A stretch of 64,000 nucleotides of DNA from Methylobacterium sp. WSM2598 (GCF_000379105.1 NZ_KB900609.1:2329326-2393325); one strand, 5' to 3'. Positions 19,066-28,539 are shown, numbered from the stretch's first letter. Notes: generated from the sequence alone by a model not told the origin. A program made the numbers and translations.

Positions 19066-20147
19066 GCCCGCTCGGAGCGCCGCCCGAGATTGGTCAGGAT
19101 CTCGTAGCCGATGGTGCCGGCCCGCTGCCCGACCTCGTCGATGTCGAGACCCTCGCCGATCAGGGTCGCGCGGGCGCCGCGCCGCGCGGCCTCCGGCGGC
19201 GCGTCGGTCACGTCCAGGATCACGAGGTCCATCGAGATCGTGCCGACCACGGGGCAGCGCCGGCCGGCCACCACCGCCTCCGCCCGCCCGGAGCCCGCCC
19301 GCGGGTAGCCGTCCGCGTAGCCGAGCGAGAGCGTCGCCAGCCGGCGCGGACCGGGCGCCGTCCAGCGGGCGTTGTAGCCCGCCGTCGCGCCGGGCGGGAC
19401 GTCGCGCACCTGCAGGATCGTCGCGTCGAGCCGCACCACCGGCCGCATCGGGTTCGGACCGCCGGGGCGCGGGTTGCCGCCGTAGAGGGCGTAGCCGGGC
19501 CGCACCATCTCGTGGCGCGCCCGCGCGCCGAGGAACGTGCCGGCCGAGTTGCCGAGGGAGGCCGTCAGGCCCGGGAAGGCCGCCGCCACCCTGGCGAAAT
19601 CCGCGACCTGGCGCGCCGTGACCGCGTCGCCCGGCACCTCGGCGCTGACGAGATGGCTCACCAGCAGGCTCGCCGCGACATCCTCTAGCGCGGCGCCGCC
19701 GGCGAGCGCCAGGGCCGCGTCGGGGGAGAGGCCGAGCCGGTTCATCCCGGTATCGACGTGCAACGCCGCCGGCAGCCGCTCCCCCCGCGCCCGGCAGAAG
19801 GCCGCCCATTCCTCGATCTCCTCGCGGGAGCCGAGCACGGGCCGCAGGGCGCGGTCCCGGTAGGCCGGCGCGCTGCCCGGGGGCAGGCCGTTCAGCACGT
19901 AGATCACCGCCTCCGGCAGGGCCGCGCGGGCGCGCTCGGCCTCGGACAGGTGGGCGACGAAGAACGTGCGGCAGCCCGCCCGCCACAGGGCCGGGCCGGC
20001 ACGGTCGATGCCGGTCCCGTAGGCGTCGGCCTTGATCACCGCGGCGCACTCGGCCCCCGCGGCCTCCTCGGCGAGGCGCCGCCAATTCGCCTCGAGGGCG
20101 CGAAGGTCGATGGTCAGGCGGGCGCCGTGGGGGGAGGTGGCCGTCAT
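19053..20147 (-). CDS. alr: Alanine racemase
   Basis: Alr is the PLP enzyme that converts L- to D-alanine for peptidoglycan. The 364 residues carry the PLP Lys39 in AAVIKADAYGTG, HVDTGMNRLG in the barrel, GYNARW near the second active-site Tyr, and VGTISMDLVILDVTD. The frame remains open upstream through a palindromic repeat element, but MTATSPHGARLTIDLRAL marks the true start at 20147. It follows dnaB on the same strand after about 200 bases occupied mainly by the repeat. Confidence 0.95.
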   Translation of the reverse strand: MTATSPHGARLTIDLRALEANWRRLAEEAAGAECAAVIKADAYGTGIDRAGPALWRAGCRTFFVAHLSEAERARAALPEAVIYVLNGLPPGSAPAYRDRALRPVLGSREEIEEWAAFCRARGERLPAALHVDTGMNRLGLSPDAALALAGGAALEDVAASLLVSHLVSAEVPGDAVTARQVADFARVAAAFPGLTASLGNSAGTFLGARARHEMVRPGYALYGGNPRPGGPNPMRPVVRLDATILQVRDVPPGATAGYNARWTAPGPRRLATLSLGYADGYPRAGSGRAEAVVAGRRCPVVGTISMDLVILDVTDAPPEAARRGARATLIGEGLDIDEVGQRAGTIGYEILTNLGRRSERAYID

Positions 20148-20213
20148 CGCCTCTGGTCCGCAGCGGAGGGGGCGGGGCGATCCGGCGGGATCGTCCCCGG
20201 CCCGGCTTATAGC

Positions 20214-20354
20214 CGGATCATACGCCATCCGGTTGATGGCTTCGCCATCTCGCATTTCGGCAAGGCGGATGTCGGCTTCGCTCAGGCGCCGCGCGCAGGC
20301 GCCGCGCAGGCGCGTGATCCGGGATCCGCTGCGATCAAGCGGATGCCGGATCAC
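20214..20354. repeat. Interspersed palindromic element, copy 1 (long form)
   Basis: On the minus strand it reads GATCCGGCATCCGCTTGATC, then AGCGGATCCCGGATCACG, then the core GGCGCCTGAGCGAAGCC/GACATCCG, and ends in CCATCAACCGGATGGCG. It fills the dnaB-alr gap. The dnaB stop codon is the TGA of its terminal TGATCC. Related copies are at 30098, 38804, 56563 and 62434. Confidence 0.85.
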
Positions 20355-21838
20355 ATCGGCTCCGGCAGCCGGTCGCCCTGCGCGAGATTCGAGAAGCGCG
20401 TGATCTCGGCGTCGAACTGGAGCTCGACCGTGCCGGTCGGGCCGTGGCGCTGCTTGCCGATGATCACCTCGGCCTTGCCGTAGACGCGGTTCATCTCCGC
20501 CTCCCAGGTGAAGAACTCCTCGGTGCCCTCGCGCGGCTTCTTGTTCTTGACGTAGTATTCCTCGCGGAAGACGAACAGCACCACGTCGGCGTCCTGCTCG
20601 ATCGAGCCCGATTCGCGCAGGTCCGAGAGCTGGGGCCGCTTGTCGTCGCGGGACTCGACTTGGCGGGAGAGCTGCGACAGGGCGACGATCGGCACTTCCA
20701 GCTCCTTGGCGAGGGCCTTCATGCCGGTGGTGATCTCGGTCATCTCCTGCACGCGGTTGTCGCCCTTCTTGGAGGCGCCGGAGAGGAGCTGGAGGTAGTC
20801 GACCACCAGGAGGTCGAGGCCGCGCTGGCGCTTCAGCCGCCGCGCCCGCGCGGCGAGCTGCGCGATCGAGAGGCCGCCGGTCTGGTCGATGTAGAACGGG
20901 ATCGTCTGCATGTCCCGGGCGGCGTCGGTGATCTTGTAGAAATCCTCCGGGCGGATGTCGCCCCGGCGGATCTTGTAGGAGGCGACGCCCGACTGCTCCG
21001 CGATGATGCGGGTGGCGAGCTGCTCGGCCGACATCTCGAGCGAGAAGAAGCCGACGATGCCGCCGTTGACGGTCTTCATCGTGCCGTCCGGCTGCTTCTC
21101 GCCGGCATAGGCCTTGGCGATGTTGAAGGCGATGTTGGTGGCGAGCGAGGTCTTGCCCATGCCGGGGCGGCCCGCGAGGATGATCAGGTCGGAGGGCTGC
21201 AGCCCGCCCATCTTGCCGTCGAGGTCCGACAGGCCGGTGGCGATGCCCGACAGCCGCCCCTCGCGCTGGTAGGCCTTGGCGGCCATGTCGACGGCGGCGG
21301 TGAGCGCCTCGGAGAATTTCTGGAAGCCGCCGTCGTACTTGCCGGTCTCCGCGAGTTCGTAGAGGCGCCGCTCCGTCGCCTCGATCTGGTCGCGGGGCGA
21401 GGTCTCGACCGGCGCCTCGTAGGCGCCGTTGACCAGATCCTCGCCGATCGTGATCAGGCGCCGCCGCAGGGCGAGGTCGTAGATCGTGCGCCCGTAATGC
21501 TCGGCGTTGATGACGGTCGTCGCCTCGGCGGCGAGCCGCGCGAGGTACTGGCTCACCGTGAGCCCGCCCAGATCCGCGTCGCCCAGGAAGGTCTTGAGCG
21601 TGATCGGGCTCGCCAGCTTGCCGGCCTTGATCAGGCTGACCGCCACCTCGAAGATCCGCCGGTGCACCTCCTCCATGAAGTGCTCGGCCAGGAGGAAGTC
21701 CGAGACGCGGTAATAGGCGTCGTTGTTGACCAGGATGGCGCCGAGCAGGGCCTGCTCCGCGTCGATGTTGTGGGGCGCGACCCGGTATTCCTGGGGCACG
21801 GGCTCCAGGTTCGCCGTCAGGGTGCTGGGAATGGCCAT
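20351..21838 (-). CDS. dnaB: Replicative DNA helicase DnaB
   Basis: DnaB is the hexameric 5'-3' helicase at the replication fork. The 495 residues have an N-terminal DnaB_N domain (NIDAEQALLGAILVNNDAYY), a RecA-like motor with Walker A GRPGMGKTSLAT, FFSLEMSAEQLATR, Walker B LLVVDYLQLL and QLSRQVESRDDKRPQLSDLR. The frame is open upstream, but MAIPSTLTANLEPVPQEYR gives the normal start at 21838. The stop codon lies inside a palindromic repeat element. Confidence 0.97.
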   Translation of the reverse strand: MAIPSTLTANLEPVPQEYRVAPHNIDAEQALLGAILVNNDAYYRVSDFLLAEHFMEEVHRRIFEVAVSLIKAGKLASPITLKTFLGDADLGGLTVSQYLARLAAEATTVINAEHYGRTIYDLALRRRLITIGEDLVNGAYEAPVETSPRDQIEATERRLYELAETGKYDGGFQKFSEALTAAVDMAAKAYQREGRLSGIATGLSDLDGKMGGLQPSDLIILAGRPGMGKTSLATNIAFNIAKAYAGEKQPDGTMKTVNGGIVGFFSLEMSAEQLATRIIAEQSGVASYKIRRGDIRPEDFYKITDAARDMQTIPFYIDQTGGLSIAQLAARARRLKRQRGLDLLVVDYLQLLSGASKKGDNRVQEMTEITTGMKALAKELEVPIVALSQLSRQVESRDDKRPQLSDLRESGSIEQDADVVLFVFREEYYVKNKKPREGTEEFFTWEAEMNRVYGKAEVIIGKQRHGPTGTVELQFDAEITRFSNLAQGDRLPEPM

Positions 21839-22123
21839 CCGGCGTCTCCGTGTGGTTGCGCCCGGGGCGGCGCGTGCCCCTGGACGATCCGGCGACCCTT
21901 GCACCGGCATGGTTGACCGAAGCTTTCCGCGGAGCGCGACCCGCGGCTGCGGGCCGCGCACCCCACCATCGTGCCGGGGGAAACGCAAACGGGGCCCGAT
22001 GCCGCCGGCATCGAGCCCCGCCATGCTGGAACGAAACCGGAACAAGTCAAGCCCGGAGGGCGGATTGTCCCCGCTCTCCCGGCTTTCCCAGACTCGCGCC
22101 CAGACTCGCGCCCCGACGCGCGC

Positions 22124-22702
22124 TCAGCGCTCCCCGGCGTCCGGCCCGGCCTCGGCCAGGGCGGCGCCGACCTCGAGGCCGAGCTCCTCCAGGTCGAGCT
22201 CGTCGCGCACCGTGGTCGACTCGCCGCGGGCCTGGCGCTCCGCCTCCTCGGGGCTGCGGGCGACGTTGACCGTCACGGTCACCTCGACCTCCGGGTGCAG
22301 CACCACCGGGACATTGTGCAGGCCGAGCGTCTTGATCGGCTGGTTGAGGCTGAACTGCTCGCGGCCCACCGTGAAGCCGTTCTGGGTCAGCACCTCGGCG
22401 AGGTCGCGGGTCGAGACCGAGCCGTAGAGGACGCCGGTCTCGCCGGACTGGCGGATCAGCACGAAGCTCTGGCCGTCGAGCTTCTCGGCCACGGCCTGCG
22501 CCTCGGTGCGGCGCTCCAGGTTGCGGGCCTCGAGCTGGGCGCGCTGGTCCTCGAAGCGCTTCTTGTTCGCCTCGGTGGCGCGCAGCGCCTTGCCGCGGGC
22601 GAGCAGGTAGTTGCGGGCGAAGCCCGGGCGGACCTTCACGGTCTCGCCCATCTGGCCGAGCTTGGCCACGCGCTCGAGCAGGATCACTTCCATCGTCGTC
22701 AC
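22124..22702 (-). CDS. rplI: 50S ribosomal protein L9
   Basis: L9 binds 23S rRNA near the L1 stalk and projects from the 50S subunit. The 192 residues begin with the N-terminal domain signature ([35 protein letters not shown]). A long helix and a C-terminal domain follow ([26 protein letters not shown]). The acidic C-terminal extension of about 40 residues, absent from the 149-residue E. coli protein, is usual in alphaproteobacteria. It is part of rpsF-rpsR-DUF2232-rplI. Confidence 0.97.
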
Positions 22703-22751
22703 TCCTTGTCAGCGGATGGAGGGGACCGGGCCGGTTCGGGCCCGGAACCGG

Positions 22752-23711
22752 TCAGGGGGCGGGCACCTCCGCGGGGCGGCGGCGCAGGCGGAACAGGGTG
22801 TCGGCGAGCCCGAACAGGGCCAGGGCGGTGAGCGCGATCCCCTGGGTCAGGAACACGAGCAGGTAGAGGCCGATCAGGAGCGGCGCCCGGCCGGGCCTGC
22901 CGCGGCTGCGGTCGTGCAGGGCGGCGAGCCCCTGGAGCGCGAAGGCGGCCCCCAGCGCTCCCGCGAGCCCGATGCCGAAGATGCCGGGGAAGCCGGGGGC
23001 GAGGCCGAGGGCGGCGGCCGCGACGAGCCCGGCGACGACGGCCCGGGGCATGGCGGTCGCCGGCAGGTCCGGCCAGGGCCGGGGCAGGCGGCCCGAGAGC
23101 TGGACGATGCGGCCGGCCGCCCAGAGATAGAAGGTCAGCAGCAGGGTGAAGGTCGTGCCCATCACGGCCGGCGCGATGCGCAAGAGCCGGTCGGCGATGC
23201 GGGCGAGGTCGCCCTCCGGCAGGGTCTCGGCGTCCGGCCGGACCGACTGCATCTCGATCTGGGTCACGCCGCGGGCGATGCGCCGCATGCGCTCCTCGTA
23301 GGCGGCGAAATCGCCCGAGGAGATCACCACCACCAGGATCAGCGCGACCGCGGCGGTGCCGGCGATCCAGGCGAGGAGGCGGCCGAGCGGGTACCATTCC
23401 ATCGCGCCGGGGGCGCCGGACCCGGACGGGCGGCCGAGCAGGGCGAGGTAGCCGAGCCACCAGGCCGGCAGGGCCGTCGAGACCAGGAAGGCGAGGCCGC
23501 GCAGGGGCGAGGCGGCGAGCATCAGCGCGAGCGTGCCGGTCGCGGCGGCGACGAGCCCGGTGCGGTGGCGCCAGCCCAGCGACACGATCAGGATCGGCAG
23601 CGGCGCGAGCAGGTAGAGGAGGAGCGCGAGCGGCGTCGCCGTGACGATGACCCCGATGAGCAGGGCCGAGGCGAGGCCGGCGACGACGCCGATGCCGAGG
23701 GAGGAAGCCAT
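22752..23711 (-). CDS. DUF2232 membrane protein
   Basis: The 319-residue protein has about eight hydrophobic helices, starting with LGIGVVAGLASALLIGVIV at residues 5-23. Its position between rpsR and rplI is a constant feature of alphaproteobacterial genomes, where it is annotated DUF2232 and is distantly similar to YybS of Firmicutes. The function is unknown. The start at 23711 (MASSLGIG) is preferred; an upstream ATG at 23762 would add 17 polar residues. Confidence 0.82.
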   Translation of the reverse strand: MASSLGIGVVAGLASALLIGVIVTATPLALLLYLLAPLPILIVSLGWRHRTGLVAAATGTLALMLAASPLRGLAFLVSTALPAWWLGYLALLGRPSGSGAPGAMEWYPLGRLLAWIAGTAAVALILVVVISSGDFAAYEERMRRIARGVTQIEMQSVRPDAETLPEGDLARIADRLLRIAPAVMGTTFTLLLTFYLWAAGRIVQLSGRLPRPWPDLPATAMPRAVVAGLVAAAALGLAPGFPGIFGIGLAGALGAAFALQGLAALHDRSRGRPGRAPLLIGLYLLVFLTQGIALTALALFGLADTLFRLRRRPAEVPAP

Positions 23712-23820
23712 CGAATCCGGTCCGCTGTCCCGCTGCCGGGGATCGGCAGGGTTAGGGGCCACTCTGCCCCAGCGACCCCGGCGGCCCGATGACCGCCGGG
23801 TTGGTGCGCGTCGTTCCGCC

Positions 23821-24072
23821 TCAGCGGATGACGTAGGGCAGGAAGCCGAGGAAGCGGGCGCGCTTGATCGCCTGGGCGAGTTCGCGCTGCTTCTTGGCCG
23901 AGACCGCGGTGATGCGGGAGGGAACGATCTTGCCGCGCTCCGACACGTAGCGGGAGAGGAGCTTCACGTCCTTGTAGTCGATCTTCGGGGCGTTGGGGCC
24001 CGAGAACGGGCAGGTCTTGCGCCGACGGAAGAACGGACGGCGGCCCCCGCCGCCACCAGCACCGAATGCCAT
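23821..24072 (-). CDS. rpsR: 30S ribosomal protein S18
   Basis: S18 pairs with S6 on the platform of the small subunit. The 83 residues have the family core: [25 protein letters not shown], then [20 protein letters not shown] and [13 protein letters not shown] Gly/Arg-rich N-terminus ([19 protein letters not shown]) precedes it. It starts two bases after the rpsF stop. Confidence 0.98.
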   Translation of the reverse strand: MAFGAGGGGGRRPFFRRRKTCPFSGPNAPKIDYKDVKLLSRYVSERGKIVPSRITAVSAKKQRELAQAIKRARFLGFLPYVIR

Positions 24073-24074
24073 GA

Positions 24075-24479
24075 TCAGCCCTCCTCGTTCCGCTCGCCGA
24101 CGTAGCCGTCATCGTCCCGACGACGGCCGCGCTCGCGGTCCTTGCGCTCGTCGCGGTCGCGCTTCTGCATCATCGCGGAGGGCTCGCCCTCCAGCGCGTC
24201 GACCCGGATGGTCAGGAAGCGCAGGATGTCCTCCGAGATCCGCATCTGGCGCTCCATCTCGGCCAGGGCGGCCGGCGGCGCGTCGATGTTGAGCAGGGTG
24301 AAGTGGGCCTTGCGGTTCTTCTTGATGCGGTAGGCGAGGGACTTCACGCCCCACATCTCGGTCTTCTCGACCTTGCCGCCGTTCGACTCGATGACGCCCT
24401 TGTAGGCTTCGATCATCGACTCGACCTGCTGCGAGGTCACGTCCTGGCGCGCCAGGAACACGTGCTCGTACAGAGCCAT
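24075..24479 (-). CDS. rpsF: 30S ribosomal protein S6
   Basis: S6 forms a heterodimer with S18 on the 16S rRNA central domain. The 134 residues have [40 protein letters not shown] and [20 protein letters not shown] charged Arg/Asp-rich tail of about 30 residues follows, as in other alphaproteobacteria. It is the first gene of the rpsF-rpsR-DUF2232-rplI operon. A sigma70-like promoter lies about 215 bases upstream, leaving room for a structured leader. Confidence 0.98.
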   Translation of the reverse strand: MALYEHVFLARQDVTSQQVESMIEAYKGVIESNGGKVEKTEMWGVKSLAYRIKKNRKAHFTLLNIDAPPAALAEMERQMRISEDILRFLTIRVDALEGEPSAMMQKRDRDERKDRERGRRRDDDGYVGERNEEG

Positions 24480-24697
24480 GGTGGGCCTTTCGTCGGAATG
24501 GAGCCGTCCTGCCGGATGTCTGACGACGGGCGTTCGGGCCGGTTCTCACTCGCGTCGCACGGCGCCAAGCCCTTCGAGCCTGCAGAGGCCCGAGCGGTTG
24601 TTCGAAGGCGGAGACACGGGACGCCGGGGCGCGAACCCCTGTGCCGGCGAGCGGCACCGTCCGTTCAGCCCCCGGCCGGAGCGAACGCGAGGCGCGG

Positions 24698-24725
24698 GCT
24701 ATAGCAGGTTTTCGCGGGATGGCAA
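24698..24725 (-). promoter_or_regulatory. Probable sigma70-type promoter of the rpsF operon
   Basis: Read on the minus strand, TTGCCA is followed after 16 bases by TATAGC. Both boxes are near consensus, and the spacing is acceptable. Transcription would start about 210 bases upstream of rpsF. Such a leader could carry the S6:S18 autoregulatory RNA known in other bacteria, but I could not fold it. Confidence 0.6.
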
Positions 24726-24786
24726 GGCGGCGGCCGCCGACGCGCGGATGGCACTCAGGCGATGAACGCGTCCGCCTGTTCGACCG

Positions 24787-24890
24787 CCCAAGGTCAACGG
24801 CCCAAGGTCAACGGCCCAAGGTCAACGGCCCAAGGTCAACGGCCCAAGGTCAACGGCCCAAGGTCAACGGCCCAAGGTCAACGGCCCAAG
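24787..24890. repeat. 14-bp tandem repeat, seven perfect copies plus a partial one
   Basis: CCCAAGGTCAACGG begins at 24787, 24801, 24815, 24829, 24843, 24857 and 24871 without a single mismatch. A partial eighth copy (CCCAAG) is at 24885. The perfect identity suggests recent expansion by slippage. There are no spacers, so it is not a CRISPR array. Confidence 0.95.
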
Positions 24891-25126
24891 ACCCATCGTC
24901 GAGAGCGGGCGGCTCGGCCGTGCAGTCGGCCAGCAGCCGGACCCCGTGCACCCGGGGAGCGGCTGCGTCATGAATCGGAATTCCGCACGTCGCCGGGACG
25001 CGTTCCTGGGTTCGTGACCGTCGCGTCATCCCGAAGCCGCCCGATCCCTCGGCGATGGCTGCCGCAATCGCTGCGGGATGGCGGAGGCAGGCTCCGCTCG
25101 GGCGGGCAGAGGGACGCTTCGCCGCG

Positions 25127-27883
25127 TCAGCCGGCCTCGACCGGCTCGGCCGGGCTCGCGGCGGCAAGATCGAGGCGCACCAGCATCACCTCGGGGTCCG
25201 ACGGGTCCGTCCCCACCGCGAAGCCGAGCTTGCGGCACATGGTCAGCATGGTGGTGTTGGCGCGCAGCACCTGCCCCTCGACGTGGCGGATGCCCTCGGC
25301 GCGGGCCCAGTCGAGCATCAGCCCCATCAGCGCCCAGCCGAGCCCGATCCCCTTCAGGTCGGAGCGGATCAGGATCGCGTACTCGCCCGTCTCGTGGTTG
25401 GCGTCGGCGTGGAGCCGCACCGCCCCCATCATCGCGCCGGTCTCGTCGTCGAGCGCCACGAAGGCGATCGCCCGCGCGTAGTCGAGCTGGGTCAGGCGGG
25501 CCAGGAAGGCGTGGCTGAAGTCGCGCACCGGCGCGAAGAAGCGCAGGCGCAGGTCCGCCTCGCTCACGTGCCGGAAGAAGTCCTCGAACAGGCCCTCGTC
25601 CTCCGGGCGCACCGGGCGGATGAAGGCGCTGACGCTGTCGAGCGCGATCCTGCGCTCCCACTCGGTCGGGTAGGGCCGCACCGCAAAGCGGGCGTGGCTC
25701 GGGCCGCGGCCGGCGTCGCGACGCCCCGCGGCCGGGCTCGGCGCCACGGCGACGCGCGCATCGACCGCGATCACCCCGGTCTCGTCGGCCAGCAGCGGGT
25801 TGATGTCGAGGTCGCGCACCTCGGGCAGGTCCGCGGCGAGCTGCGCGAGCTTGACGAGGACGAGCGCGATCGCCCGCTCGTCCGCCGCGGCGACGTCCCG
25901 GTAGGCCTTGAGCCGGCGCGAGACGCGGGTGCGCCCGATCAGCTCGGCGGCGAGGCGCAGGTCGAGGGGCGGCAGCGCGAGCGCCCGGTCGTCGATGACC
26001 TCGACCGCGGTGCCGCCCCGCCCGAACACCACCACCGGGCCGAAGACCGGGTCGTCGGTGAGGCCGGCGATCAGCTCGCGCGCCTTGCGCCGGCGCAGCA
26101 TCGGCTGGACCACGAAGCCGCTCACGCGCGCCTCGGGCCGGTCGCGGGCGGCCCGGGCCAGGATATCGGCGGCGGCCTCCCGCACGGCCGCCTCGCTGGT
26201 GAGGTCGAGATGCACCCCGCCGATGTCGGACTTGTGGACGATGTCGGGCGAGACGACCTTGAGCGCCACCGTGGCGCCGGCCGCGATCATCGGCCAGGCG
26301 GTCTCGGCGGCCGCGTCGGCATCGGCGGCGAAGTGCACCGGCAGCATCGGGATCGCGTAGGCGGCGAACAGGGCCGCCACCTCGCGCGGGTCGAGCCAGG
26401 TCCGGCCCTCCCGGACCGCCCGCGCGACGATCGTCCGGGCGGCGGCCACGTCCGGGGAGAAGTCCTTGGGCAGCGAGTCGGGCGTCTTCATCAGGTCGTC
26501 CTGCGCCTCGCGGTAGCGCACGAGGTGCATGAAGCCCTCCACCGCCTCGGCGTCGGTGGGAAAGCGCGGGATGCCCGCCGCCCCGAGCGCCTCGGTCGCC
26601 GCGAGACTGTCGCCGACCGAGACGGCGAAGACCGGCTTGGCGCGCAGGCTCGCCTTGCGCCCGCGGCGCACCGCCTCGGCCACGGCGCCCGCCACCGCCT
26701 CGCCGCCCGACAGGGCGGTCGGCACGTTGATGACCAGCACGGCGTCGTTCTCCCGGTCGGCGATGAGCGCGTCGAGGGCGGCGGCGTAGCGGGTGCCGTC
26801 CGCGTCCGCATCGAGGTCGAGGGGGTTGGCCCAGGGGCGCGCCGGCAGACCGGTCGGCGGGAGCGCCGCGTCGAGCCGCTCGGCCGCGGCCGGCGACAGG
26901 GTCGCGAGGGTGCCGCCGAGATCGGCGAGCCGGTCGACCGCGAGCGCCCCGACGCCGCGGCCGTTGGTGACGATCGCGAGGCGCTTGCCGGGGAAGGGCC
27001 GCTGACGCCCGAGCGTCTCGACCGCCGAGAACATCTCGTGGAGCGCGTTGACCCGCAGCAGCCCGGCCCGCCGGAAGGCCGCGTCGTAGACCGCATCGGG
27101 CTTGGCCAGGATGCCGCTGTGGGTGACGGGCCGGCCGTCCGCGCGCGCCGTCTCGTGCCGCCCCGAGCGCAGCACCACCACGGGCTTGGCGCGGGCGGCG
27201 GCGCGGGCCGCCGACATGAATTTCGGCGCGTCGCGGATCGTCTCCAGGTGCAGGAGGATCGCCCGGGTGCCGCGATCGGCCGAGAAGTGGTCGAGGCAAT
27301 CGGCGATGTCGACGTCGACCGCTTGGCCCACCGAGAGCACGCCCGAGAAGCCGTAGCCCCGTCCCGAGGCCCATTCGGCGATGCCCGCCGCCACGGTCCG
27401 GGACTGGGTGATGAGGGCGAGGTCGCCCCGGGGCGGCCGATGCGCGAGCAGGCTCGCGTTGAGCCGCGCCGCCGGCACCGCGAGCCCCATGCATTCCGGC
27501 CCGAGCAGGCGCAGGCCGTGCGCCCGCCCGGCGAGGCGCGCCGCCTCGGCGAGCGAGCCCTCGCCCGCGCCGAGGCCGGCCGAGATGATCAGCGCCCCGC
27601 CGCAGCCGCGCGCCCCGGCCGCCGCGACCACGCCGGGCACGCTCTCGGCCGGCGAGACCACCACGACGAGGTCCGCGGGCTCCGGCAGATCCTCCAGCGA
27701 GCGGTGGCAGGGCAGCCCGTCGACCGTGTCGTGCCGGGGATTCACGGGCCAGATCGGTCCCGGGAAGTCGGCCTCGCGCAGGTTGCGCAGGATCGCGGCG
27801 CCGAACGATCCGGGCCGCTCGCTCGCCCCTACGAGCGCGACGCTGCGCGGCGAGAGGATGCGGTCGAAGCGATAGGTGCTCAT
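25127..27883 (-). CDS. Pat-like protein: ADP-forming acyl-CoA synthetase domains fused to a GNAT acetyltransferase
   Basis: The 918 residues combine a CoA-binding domain (LSPRSVALVGASERPGSFG), two succinyl-CoA-ligase-like domains, an ATP-grasp region (VALKVVSPDIVHKSDIGG) and a C-terminal GNAT domain (about 750-905, with the acetyl-CoA loop SDLKGIGLGWALM). This is the architecture of protein lysine acetyltransferase Pat/YfiQ, which acetylates enzymes such as acetyl-CoA synthetase. The loop expected to hold the catalytic His of active synthetases is retained as VTHSG, but the usual SQSG is TQSR. The enzyme may be a regulator, a synthetase or both. I chose the start MSTYRFDRIL at 27883; upstream codons are unconvincing. 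Confidence 0.88.
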   Translation of the reverse strand: MSTYRFDRILSPRSVALVGASERPGSFGAAILRNLREADFPGPIWPVNPRHDTVDGLPCHRSLEDLPEPADLVVVVSPAESVPGVVAAAGARGCGGALIISAGLGAGEGSLAEAARLAGRAHGLRLLGPECMGLAVPAARLNASLLAHRPPRGDLALITQSRTVAAGIAEWASGRGYGFSGVLSVGQAVDVDIADCLDHFSADRGTRAILLHLETIRDAPKFMSAARAAARAKPVVVLRSGRHETARADGRPVTHSGILAKPDAVYDAAFRRAGLLRVNALHEMFSAVETLGRQRPFPGKRLAIVTNGRGVGALAVDRLADLGGTLATLSPAAAERLDAALPPTGLPARPWANPLDLDADADGTRYAAALDALIADRENDAVLVINVPTALSGGEAVAGAVAEAVRRGRKASLRAKPVFAVSVGDSLAATEALGAAGIPRFPTDAEAVEGFMHLVRYREAQDDLMKTPDSLPKDFSPDVAAARTIVARAVREGRTWLDPREVAALFAAYAIPMLPVHFAADADAAAETAWPMIAAGATVALKVVSPDIVHKSDIGGVHLDLTSEAAVREAAADILARAARDRPEARVSGFVVQPMLRRRKARELIAGLTDDPVFGPVVVFGRGGTAVEVIDDRALALPPLDLRLAAELIGRTRVSRRLKAYRDVAAADERAIALVLVKLAQLAADLPEVRDLDINPLLADETGVIAVDARVAVAPSPAAGRRDAGRGPSHARFAVRPYPTEWERRIALDSVSAFIRPVRPEDEGLFEDFFRHVSEADLRLRFFAPVRDFSHAFLARLTQLDYARAIAFVALDDETGAMMGAVRLHADANHETGEYAILIRSDLKGIGLGWALMGLMLDWARAEGIRHVEGQVLRANTTMLTMCRKLGFAVGTDPSDPEVMLVRLDLAAASPAEPVEAG

Positions 27884-27982
27884 CGGTGAGGCCCCCCAAT
27901 CGGCCGGCCGCGCCGAGATGGCGCGGCGCCTCGCAACGTCCAGCTTTGCCATTCCGCGGCCGCAAGGTGGCAATGCAAAAAT

Positions 27983-28010
27983 TTGCGTTGCGGCGCAGCA
28001 TGGCTAAAAT
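27983..28010 (+). promoter_or_regulatory. Probable sigma70-type promoter of the small secreted protein gene
   Basis: TTGCGT (27983-27988), a 16-base spacer and TAAAAT (28005-28010) lie in an AT-rich patch about 75 bases upstream of the ATG at 28084. Confidence 0.55.
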
Positions 28011-28083
28011 AAATTGAGGTCTCCCGGTCATCCGGCTTTCCGGAGCGCCCATCGCGCCGGACAGAACCGCACCGAGCAGATTC

Positions 28084-28398
28084 ATGCGCCTTCGTGTCTC
28101 CCTCGCCCTCGTCCTCCTCTCGGCCGGCGCCGCCGGCGCGACGGAGCTCCGCCCGGGTCACGCCCACAACCTCGATCTCGGCCCCTACCGGGGCGTCGCC
28201 TACTACACGGTCGAGCGCGACGGGTACCGGGTGGTGGCGACCCTCGCCTCGGCGGAGCGGCCCGTCCGCCTCGTGGCGACCCTGGCCCCCGACCAGCGGG
28301 TCAGCCTGTCGGTTCCGGGGCAGCGCGACGAGGCCCCGGCCGAGATCGCCTTCGCGCGCCGGGGCGACCGGGTCGAGGTGATGGCGCCCGGCTTCTGA
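28084..28398 (+). CDS. Small secreted protein of unknown function
   Basis: The 104-residue product starts with a clear signal peptide (MRLRVSLALVLLSAGAAGA, cut near residue 19). The mature domain of about 85 residues has alternating hydrophobic and polar residues, indicating an all-beta fold (GVAYYTVERDGYRVVATLA, RVEVMAPGF). No cysteines or known motifs are visible. It has its own likely promoter and precedes the parvulin gene by 141 bases, so it may share its periplasmic location. I recognise no family. Confidence 0.7.
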   Translation: MRLRVSLALVLLSAGAAGATELRPGHAHNLDLGPYRGVAYYTVERDGYRVVATLASAERPVRLVATLAPDQRVSLSVPGQRDEAPAEIAFARRGDRVEVMAPGF

Positions 28399-28539
28399 GC
28401 GCGACGGGGGCCCGGGACGCCGCTCCGCCCCCGCGGGGCTGCGTCCGCGGGACTCTCTTGTGTTGTCGGGCGAACTGCGCCACCTGTCCGCCGCGTCCGT
28501 CCGGGACCAACCCGACCTTCGCGGCGCAAGGATCGTCCG

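Larger units (their letters stand above)
24480..25126. other. 647-base intergenic region
   Basis: This region separates rpsF from the acyl-CoA synthetase/GNAT gene. It holds a long leader for rpsF (24480-24697), a promoter (24698-24725) and a 14-bp tandem repeat (24787-24890). I see no credible gene in 24891-25126. Confidence 0.6.

Noticed and set aside
20148..20354. N-terminal extension of alanine racemase
   Set aside because: The extra residues (such as RRLSEADIRLAEMRDGEAIN) are a translation of the palindromic repeat and recur at other copies in unrelated frames.
24787..24890. Possible CRISPR array
   Set aside because: The 14-base units are directly adjacent with no spacers, and no cas genes are present.
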